Positions 1 to 3,895 of a stretch of 5,212 nt of DNA are shown in pieces. The DNA lies in the NCBI GenBank assembly GCA_011046405.1, contig DSAR01000132.1, positions 1 through 5,212 on the forward strand, read 5' to 3'. Source of the DNA: Chloroflexota bacterium. GTDB taxonomy: Bacteria > Chloroflexota > Anaerolineae > B4-G1. Made by a program: the position numbers and the translations under genes. Position 1 is the first letter of the stretch, and each line of letters begins with the position of its first letter. Below the pieces are notes generated by a model, which saw only the letters and a list, made by a program, of their open reading frames with translations, ran no database searches and was not told the DNA's origin.

Positions 1-72
1 CGCAACCGGCGCGGTAGTCGCAACCGGCGCGGTAGTCGCAACCGGCGCGGTAGTCGCAACCGGCGCGGTAGT
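1..72. repeat. 18-bp perfect tandem repeat, four copies, in lipoprotein gene
   Basis: Four identical 18-bp units (1-18, 19-36, 37-54, 55-72) read on the minus strand as ACT ACC GCG CCG GTT GCG, encoding Thr-Thr-Ala-Pro-Val-Ala. The array touches the window edge, so the true copy number is unknown. Complete identity at synonymous positions indicates recent expansion by slippage or recombination. Because the unit is a multiple of three, copy-number change would lengthen or shorten the stalk without breaking the frame. Confidence 0.95.
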
Positions 73-540
73 CGCCGGCAGCGTAAGGGTGTGAACCGGG
101 CTCGGACTACTGGTACTGGGGGCCGGCGTCGTCACCGGAATCGACGTGGAAGCCAGCGACGAGGATGAAAGCGATGGAAGCGGCGACGAACGCGGTGCTT
201 CGGTCACGTCAGGCGTGGAAGACGTGGGAACGGGCGCGGTCGTCAGGCTGGAAACCGTTGGCATCATCTCCGGTGTGAGCGCTTGAGATGGGGTCACAGC
301 AGGCAGCGTAGATGAGGGCGAAGGTGAGAGCGTCACCGCCGCTGCTGGCGTCTCGGACGGGATGAGGAGCTGGACGGCGGGCGAGCACGCAGCAACGAGG
401 CAGATAGCTCCCAGGCACACGCCGATCACCTGCCACCGGACACGCGCCCACTTGCCAACGTTCCCCTCCACGGTCCTCTCCATATACCTCTCCAGGCCTC
501 TCCCCACGGTCATCCTCATGATGATCATCGCCCAACGCAT
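1..540 (-). CDS. Ser/Thr/Pro-rich lipoprotein with TTAPVA repeats (3' end beyond window)
   Basis: This reading frame is open for 180 codons from ATG 540 to the window edge, so the C-terminus is missing. Residues 30-52 form a lipoprotein signal: Lys/Arg residues (K30, R33, R35), a hydrophobic stretch, and the lipobox L-V-A-A-C with C52 as the lipidated cysteine. The product is therefore predicted to be exported by Sec, cut by signal peptidase II and anchored on the outer face of the membrane. Residues 53-180 are almost entirely Thr, Ser, Pro, Ala and Val, typical of an extended, possibly glycosylated stalk that holds a distal domain away from the cell; no folded domain is visible here. Residues 157-180 are four TTAPVA units, and a degenerate TTAPVP occurs at 100-105. 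ATG 540 lies 7 nt after the upstream stop with a good Shine-Dalgarno; M20 (ATG 483, preceded by GGAGAGG) would give a more usual 33-residue signal peptide and is a real alternative. Function of the missing domain is unknown. Confidence 0.8.
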   Translation of the reverse strand, partial: MRWAMIIMRMTVGRGLERYMERTVEGNVGKWARVRWQVIGVCLGAICLVAACSPAVQLLIPSETPAAAVTLSPSPSSTLPAVTPSQALTPEMMPTVSSLTTAPVPTSSTPDVTEAPRSSPLPSLSSSSLASTSIPVTTPAPSTSSPSPVHTLTLPATTAPVATTAPVATTAPVATTAPVA

Positions 541-545
541 CCCAT

Positions 546-549
546 CCTC
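546..549 (-). promoter_or_regulatory. Ribosome binding site of the lipoprotein gene, overlapping the upstream stop
   Basis: On the minus strand the stop codon TGA (550-548) is embedded in TGAGGATGGGATG, so the Shine-Dalgarno GAGG (549-546) overlaps the stop of the oxidoreductase gene and lies 5 nt before ATG 540. This supports ATG 540 as a start and suggests translational coupling of the two genes. Confidence 0.55.
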
Positions 550-1579
550 ACGCGTAAATATCCAGCAAATCCCGCAACATCGTCGAGGCCGAGGGAATCG
601 GGTTCGGTTCGTCGATGATGGCCGTGATCGTCCCATAGATGTCGGTGTAAAAAACTATCCCCATCTGCTTGCGCCCCAACCGTCCCAGGGGATGATCCTC
701 GGTCATCGGCGTAGGCGCCACCGTCAAATCATACGTGCCATCGTCGTTCCGCGCGGCCTGCGCCAATAGTCGATACCGTTCCCCTCGCATGCGAGCGGCT
801 CGCAGTTCCTCTGAGTCGATACCAACGACGCCCGTCAGCGCCACGTCTGCCATCTGGGCCGGGAAATCGAGCGTCGCATTGGCCAAAATGACCAACTTGG
901 CAGCAGCGTCCCAACCCTCCAGGTCCCAGGACCCATCTCCCTCCAACGCCCCACTCTGCCGGCCCTTTTCCAGGGCCTCTTCCCAGGCCAGGCCATCGGT
1001 CACGAGATCCATCACGTAGCCGGTGCTCAGATTTGGCACGGCCTCCAGGCGACGAATCACTGCTCCACGCATATCACGCTGCCCAATGTTGATCGCCGGT
1101 AGTCCGCCGGAAACAGTCCCGTCGAAGCGCAACGCCACCCCGTTGGCCTCGGCCAAGGCGTGCAATTCCCGGTAGGCCAACACCAACGGCCCCTTGTTGG
1201 GGGTGACGACGTGCATGCCGCGCTCCAGGGCTATGCGAATACACGTCAGCGCCGGTTCAGCGCCCTGGTCCAAATTGACGGGCGAGGCCTCGAGCAACAC
1301 ATCCGCCTCGGCCTCGGCGACCAGGGTCTTGGCATCCCAATCGCGCCGCCCTACACCGGTGTAATCAGCAATGGTGCCGCCTTTTTTCTTCAACGCCGCG
1401 ACATGGGCCGGATTCAGCCCATTTGGATCGTAGGCTACCCCGCGGCTATCGGCAGCGCCCACCAGATGCAACGCCAGCCCAAACTTTTTGCGGAGCAAGG
1501 TATCTTTTTCATCCACGACCTCGCACAAGCGACGCCCCAAATTTCCCAAACCAACCATTAGAAAACGAATTGTTTGCAT
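548..1579 (-). CDS. Divergent homoserine dehydrogenase-family NAD(P)-dependent oxidoreductase
   Basis: A 343-residue protein of the short, ACT-less homoserine dehydrogenase type (family role: reduction of aspartate semialdehyde to homoserine, on the way to threonine and methionine, in the cytoplasm). Visible features, numbered from ATG 1579: Rossmann GLGNLG at 10-15; VTPNK at 125-129 with the conserved Lys129; SGGLPAIN at 157-164; E213 in GALEGD; and DLEGWDAAAK at 219-228, where D224 and K228 match the catalytic Asp/Lys of yeast homoserine dehydrogenase (D219/K223). PTPMTEDHPL at 289-298 matches the family's PTxxxxxHPL. Odd: the usual NGTxNY motif reads NLSTGY (183-188), and the C-terminal GAGxxPTAS segment reads EPNPIPSAS. 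It may therefore be a paralogue with altered substrate. ATG 1591 would add four residues but places the Shine-Dalgarno inside the gene, so 1579 is preferred. Family call is secure; exact activity is not. Confidence 0.85.
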   Translation of the reverse strand: MQTIRFLMVGLGNLGRRLCEVVDEKDTLLRKKFGLALHLVGAADSRGVAYDPNGLNPAHVAALKKKGGTIADYTGVGRRDWDAKTLVAEAEADVLLEASPVNLDQGAEPALTCIRIALERGMHVVTPNKGPLVLAYRELHALAEANGVALRFDGTVSGGLPAINIGQRDMRGAVIRRLEAVPNLSTGYVMDLVTDGLAWEEALEKGRQSGALEGDGSWDLEGWDAAAKLVILANATLDFPAQMADVALTGVVGIDSEELRAARMRGERYRLLAQAARNDDGTYDLTVAPTPMTEDHPLGRLGRKQMGIVFYTDIYGTITAIIDEPNPIPSASTMLRDLLDIYA

Positions 1580-1583
1580 CATA

Positions 1584-1589
1584 CCTCCC
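1584..1589 (-). promoter_or_regulatory. Shine-Dalgarno GGGAGG deciding the oxidoreductase start
   Basis: GGGAGG (1589-1584 on the minus strand) is followed by three candidate in-frame ATGs at 1591 (before it), 1582 (1 nt after it) and 1579 (4 nt after it). Only 1579 has a workable spacing, and it gives the family-typical N-terminus MQTIRFLMVGLG. The spacing is at the short end of normal. Confidence 0.65.
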
Positions 1590-1613
1590 ATAAACTAACG
1601 TTCGACAGAATAG

Positions 1614-1642
1614 AGTATAACGCAAAATACCGTTAAAGCCAA
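1614..1642 (-). promoter_or_regulatory. Sigma-70-type promoter for the oxidoreductase-lipoprotein operon
   Basis: On the minus strand TTGGCT (1642-1637; 4/6 to TTGACA) is followed after exactly 17 nt by TATACT (1619-1614; 5/6 to TATAAT). Transcription would start near 1607, leaving a leader of about 28 nt before ATG 1579. Position and spacing suit a housekeeping promoter. No motif scan was run. Confidence 0.55.
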
Positions 1643-1666
1643 CCTGCTTGACGCTTTGAAATTCCA

Positions 1667-1686
1667 TTGTAACGTATCTGTAACCC
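1667..1686 (+). promoter_or_regulatory. Candidate operator: two TGTAAC half-sites 11 bp apart
   Basis: TTGTAAC (1667-1673), a 4-nt spacer and CTGTAAC (1678-1684) form a direct repeat with an 11-bp period, about one helical turn, as seen in binding sites of OmpR/PhoB-type winged-helix regulators. It lies about 25 bp upstream of the -35 box of the leftward promoter. A near copy with the same period and the same TGTAACCC tail occurs at 3754-3773 upstream of the histidine kinase. The regulator is not identifiable from this window. Confidence 0.35.
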
Positions 1687-1723
1687 ACGCAGTGTCTAAA
1701 ATATCGTACACTAAATATGTAAA

Positions 1724-1846
1724 GTAACTGCTCAGGCCAGTCCCTTGCTGCGATGGAGAGTGAGGGTTTGGCGGGTGCTTCGCACCCGCCAAACAACCCA
1801 AACCCCCGCCCATCCGCTGCAAACGGACGGTAGGCTGAGCAGTTAC
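1724..1846. mobile_element. 123-bp non-autonomous inverted-repeat (MITE-like) element
   Basis: Perfect 12-bp terminal inverted repeats GTAACTGCTCAG (1724-1735) and CTGAGCAGTTAC (1835-1846) bound the element. They are flanked by TATGTAAA (1716-1723) and GATGTAAA (1847-1854), an 8-bp target duplication with one mismatch (ATGTAAA is shared perfectly). Inside, a 13-bp perfect hairpin (1766-1778 with 1782-1794, loop TTC) sits at the centre, and TTGCTGCGATGG (1745-1756) pairs imperfectly with 1810-1822, so the whole element folds as one long hairpin. It contains no credible coding sequence and would need a transposase in trans. The parent insertion-sequence family cannot be named from this sequence. 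Confidence 0.6.
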
Positions 1847-1863
1847 GATGTAAAACGCAACTT

Positions 1864-2000
1864 GACAATGGCACATGAGTTGATCTCAGACTTCCGAAGT
1901 CTAGAAAATGGCCTGGGCGCGCAAGAAACCGAGCTTTTGCAAAGACTCAGTCGATGAAATGAGTCGTTGGTAGACTTCGGAAGTCTAATATGCCATTGTC
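1864..2000. repeat. 137-bp inverted-repeat element with two complementary palindromes
   Basis: GACAATGGCA (1864-1873) and TGCCATTGTC (1991-2000) are perfect 10-bp inverted ends; CTT (1861-1863) and AAG (2002-2004) extend the pairing past a one-base bulge. Inside each end is a near-palindrome: 1888-1902 (AGACTTC-C-GAAGTCT) and 1971-1987 (TAGACTTC-G-GAAGTCTA). The second is the reverse complement of 1887-1903 with 16 of 17 positions matching, so the two can fold separately or pair with each other. A smaller hairpin, GACTCA/TGAGTC (1944-1949/1960-1965), lies between them. No clear target duplication is visible. It could be a REP-like or transposon-derived repeat, or a structured RNA. Confidence 0.5.
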
Positions 2001-2043
2001 GAAGTAAAATCAAGATCTACGTAATTTTCGTATCTTCTCAATA

Positions 2044-2151
2044 AGTTGGGGAGCTGTGGCCGGTCTCCCGAGTTGGGGAGCTGTGGCCGGTCTCCCGAGT
2101 TGGGGAGCTGTGGCCGGTCTCCCGAGTTGGGGAGCTGTGGCCGGTCTCCCG
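2044..2151 (+). repeat. 27-bp tandem repeat, four perfect copies, inside the MITE
   Basis: Identical 27-bp units begin at 2044, 2071, 2098 and 2125 without spacers; each contains GGGGAGCTGTGGCCGG followed by TCTCCCG. Each unit can form a small GGGAG/CTCCC stem around GGCC. Perfect identity indicates recent copy-number expansion, so this is a likely variable-number locus. Absence of spacers rules out CRISPR. Confidence 0.95.
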
Positions 2152-2186
2152 ACCGAGCCACAGCGGGCACGGTCAGGAGACCGGCC
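2139..2186. other. 48-nt compound hairpin closing the tandem array
   Basis: GGCCGGTCTCC (2139-2149) pairs perfectly with GGAGACCGGCC (2176-2186); after a 1x1 mismatch GACCG (2151-2155) pairs with CGGTC (2170-2174); after another 1x1 mismatch GCC (2157-2159) pairs with GGC (2166-2168) around a 6-nt loop. The left arm is the end of the fourth 27-bp unit, so any unit of the array could in principle pair with the right arm. There is no downstream T-tract immediately after the stem, so it is not a standard terminator. Confidence 0.7.
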
Positions 2187-2271
2187 CGAGCGAGTTGCCC
2201 CGGTTTATTGAGATGATACTAATTTTCTACTCATTGCTCAAGGGCTTCCTAAACCAAGCGAAAGACAAAAA

Positions 2272-2655
2272 ATGAACAAGAAAATACTCGTCGTCGACGA
2301 CGAACCCCACATCCGGGTTCTGCTGACCTATACCCTGGAAGATCTAAAAGATCAAGGCGTCCAAATCATGCTGACCAAAGATGGGGAACAGGCATTGAAA
2401 ATCGCTCTGAAAGAGCGGCCCGACCTGATCCTCCTGGACGTCGGATTGCCCAATCGGAACGGCTATGAGATCTGCCAACGTATCAAGGCGGAACATAGCG
2501 ACACGTACGTCATTCTGCTCACTGCCAGGGGACAGACTCGCGACAGGGAACAAGGAGTACAAGTAGGTGCCGACGAATATGTCACCAAACCTTTCGATCC
2601 AGATTACATCCGCCGAAAAGCTGCGAAAATACTTGGATTAACGTCAAGCGACTGA
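2272..2655 (+). CDS. Single-domain CheY-like response regulator
   Basis: A 127-residue protein that is essentially one receiver (REC) domain. Visible: the acidic pair D9-D10 in ILVVDDE, phospho-acceptor D56 in LILLDVGLP, conserved T84 in ILLTARG, and K106 in the TKPF motif. All residues needed for Mg-dependent phosphotransfer and the switch are therefore present. No DNA-binding or enzymatic output domain follows, so it should act through protein contacts or as a phosphate shuttle in the cytoplasm. The PAS-cyclase gene follows 32 nt downstream on the same strand, probably in one transcript, and the histidine kinase at 3896 is the obvious partner candidate. No clear Shine-Dalgarno precedes the ATG (only AAAGACAAAAA). 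The upstream region was altered by the MITE ending at 2219, and no strong promoter is visible between that end and the gene. Confidence 0.93.
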   Translation: MNKKILVVDDEPHIRVLLTYTLEDLKDQGVQIMLTKDGEQALKIALKERPDLILLDVGLPNRNGYEICQRIKAEHSDTYVILLTARGQTRDREQGVQVGADEYVTKPFDPDYIRRKAAKILGLTSSD

Positions 2656-2687
2656 ATCCGACCCTATACCATTCCTAAACACACACG

Positions 2688-3698
2688 ATGAAACTAGATC
2701 ACCTTTTCGATCATATCACGAACGGCGTCATCACCACCGATGGGCAAGACATCATCGTCACCCTGAACCGGGCAGCCGAACGGATATTGATGGTCCAAGA
2801 AAATGAGGTCAAAGGCCATCCTTACACCAAAGCATTGCCCCAACTGGGCCCAGCCATCGCACCTTTGATAGAGACGGTCAAACGACGAGACGAGAAAGTC
2901 ACAGGATACGAGGTAGAACTGAAACTGCCCCAGCGGGGGCAGACCTTCTTGCGTCTGAACATCAGTCCACTGAAGAACAATCACCCCAATTCGACCGGCG
3001 TCGCCATTATCGTGGACGATCTCACCGAGCAGCGCCAGTTAGCGCGCCAGGTGCAACAGGTGCGCCGGGCATTCGAACGATACATCTCCCCCCGCGTCGT
3101 GGAACAGTTGTTATCTGATCCTTCCCGCCTGCGCCTGGGCGGCGAACGGCGAGAGGTCTCTATCTTCTTCGCCGACGTGCGCAATTTCGTCGCCTTTAGT
3201 GAAGCGGTCGAACCAGAAGTTCAGATCGCCGTGCTCAATCGACATCTGACGTTGGCAGCCGAAGCGATCTTGAAAGAAGATGGCACCCTCGACAAATTTA
3301 TGGGCGACGCGCTCATGGCCATGTTCAATGCGCCCCACGAGCAGCCGGATCACGTGATGCGGGCAATCCGGGCCGCGCTAAACACACAACACGCTATCGC
3401 CCAACTGCACGATCAACTCCCTCCCGCCAAACAACTGAATTTTGGCATAGGGATCGCCGCCGGTCCAGCCATTGTCGGCAACATTGGCGCCGATACCGTA
3501 CACAGTTATACCGCCGTCGGCGATAACGTCAATATGGCTTACCGGCTCCAAGCCCACGCCCAACCCGGTCAAATCCTCATAGACGCCTTGACCTACGAAC
3601 GTATCGAAGAACACGTCGTCGCCCACGAGCAAGGACTCGCCCACTTCAAGGGGCATAGCGTCCCTCATCGGGTCTTTGAGATCCTGGACTTGCGATAG
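2688..3698 (+). CDS. PAS domain-containing class IIIb adenylate/guanylate cyclase
   Basis: A 336-residue soluble protein. Residues about 5-115 form a PAS sensor domain (NGVITTDGQDIIVTLNRAAE, then the FLRLNISPLK and VAIIVDDLTEQ strands), residues 112-145 a helical transducer, and 153-336 a class III nucleotidyl cyclase domain that makes cAMP or cGMP from the triphosphate. Catalytic residues are complete: metal-binding D163 (FFADVRNF) and D207 (DKFMGD), purine-specifying K203 and T275, and transition-state N282 and R286 (GDNVNMAYR). Lys plus Thr is the class IIIb pattern of CyaC-type adenylate cyclases, some of which respond to bicarbonate. It must dimerise to be active. It follows the receiver gene by 32 nt without a visible Shine-Dalgarno, and no other in-frame start exists in the gap. 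In many bacteria a receiver domain is fused in front of PAS-cyclase modules; here it is a separate gene. cAMP is more likely than cGMP from the residues, but this is inference. Confidence 0.92.
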   Translation: MKLDHLFDHITNGVITTDGQDIIVTLNRAAERILMVQENEVKGHPYTKALPQLGPAIAPLIETVKRRDEKVTGYEVELKLPQRGQTFLRLNISPLKNNHPNSTGVAIIVDDLTEQRQLARQVQQVRRAFERYISPRVVEQLLSDPSRLRLGGERREVSIFFADVRNFVAFSEAVEPEVQIAVLNRHLTLAAEAILKEDGTLDKFMGDALMAMFNAPHEQPDHVMRAIRAALNTQHAIAQLHDQLPPAKQLNFGIGIAAGPAIVGNIGADTVHSYTAVGDNVNMAYRLQAHAQPGQILIDALTYERIEEHVVAHEQGLAHFKGHSVPHRVFEILDLR

Positions 3699-3753
3699 CG
3701 TCCACAAAACATCCACTCCCACTTGCTGATGAGATGCCCGCAACGTCATCCTG

Positions 3754-3773
3754 TCGTAACGAAATTGTAACCC
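3754..3773 (+). promoter_or_regulatory. Candidate operator: two GTAAC half-sites 11 bp apart
   Basis: TCGTAAC (3754-3760) and TTGTAAC (3765-3771) form a direct repeat with an 11-bp period, sharing layout and the TGTAACCC tail with the site at 1667-1686. It ends about 48 bp upstream of the -35 box of the kinase promoter, a distance compatible with an activator or a distal site. No regulator can be assigned. Confidence 0.35.
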
Positions 3774-3821
3774 AAATCCCTCCCCAATCGTATATCATAT
3801 AAGTCAAAACAAGCATCGCCA

Positions 3822-3849
3822 TTGACTTTAGCATCGATTGGACTATACT
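3822..3849 (+). promoter_or_regulatory. Sigma-70-type promoter for the histidine kinase gene
   Basis: TTGACT (3822-3827; 5/6 to consensus) is followed after 16 nt by TATACT (3844-3849; 5/6). Transcription would start near 3856, giving a leader of about 40 nt. The 197-nt gap after the cyclase stop and this promoter mean the kinase can be expressed independently of the receiver-cyclase pair. Confidence 0.65.
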
Positions 3850-3876
3850 ATATATATCATTCTGAGTTATCGATTG
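3833..3876 (+). promoter_or_regulatory. Direct repeat ATCGATTG bracketing the kinase -10 box
   Basis: ATCGATTG occurs at 3833-3840, inside the promoter spacer, and again at 3869-3876 in the leader, 36 bp apart. Each contains the palindrome ATCGAT. Copies in the spacer and just after the start point would suit a repressor operator, but eight bases in an AT-rich stretch could recur by chance. Confidence 0.25.
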
Positions 3877-3895
3877 ACGATGAGCGGGACAGATT

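Larger units (their letters stand above)
2030..2219. mobile_element. 190-bp MITE with 15-bp TIRs and perfect 8-bp target duplication
   Basis: The left end GTATCTTCTCAATAA (2030-2044) and right end TTATTGAGATGATAC (2205-2219) are inverted repeats matching at 14 of 15 positions. Directly outside them is a perfect 8-bp direct repeat, TAATTTTC, at 2022-2029 and 2220-2227, the signature of transposase-mediated insertion. Pairing continues inward through GGGG (2048-2051) and CCCC (2198-2201). The interior is GC-rich, in contrast to the AT-rich target, and holds a four-copy 27-bp tandem repeat plus a strong hairpin, with no transposase. It is therefore non-autonomous. The right end is 52 nt upstream of the receiver start codon. 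An 8-bp duplication occurs in several IS families, so the parent is unassigned. Confidence 0.75.

Noticed and set aside
209..535. Alternative minus-strand frame of 108 codons starting at TTG
   Set aside because: It overlaps the lipoprotein frame, which has a clear signal peptide, lipobox and in-frame repeat; the alternative has none of these.
1766..1794. Rho-independent terminator from the 13-bp hairpin
   Set aside because: No T-tract follows the stem on either strand, and the hairpin is the centre of the 1724-1846 inverted-repeat element.
1745..1957. 70-codon plus-strand frame in the intergenic region
   Set aside because: It spans two unrelated repeat elements and has no recognisable domain or ribosome binding site.
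1848..2014. Target duplication around the 1864-2000 element (shared TAAAA at 1851 and 2005)
   Set aside because: The match is only five contiguous A-rich bases and is not adjacent to the left inverted repeat, so it is likely chance.
2044..2151. Possible CRISPR array
   Set aside because: The 27-bp units are directly adjacent with no spacers, and no cas gene is nearby.
1985..2170. 61-codon minus-strand frame encoding GDRPQLPNS repeats
   Set aside because: It is made by the 27-bp tandem repeat (a multiple of three) inside the MITE, crosses the element's left boundary, and has no ribosome binding site or domain.
3699..3753. Terminator after the cyclase gene
   Set aside because: Only a very short GATGA/TCATC pairing is present and there is no T-tract; nothing supports a terminator call.
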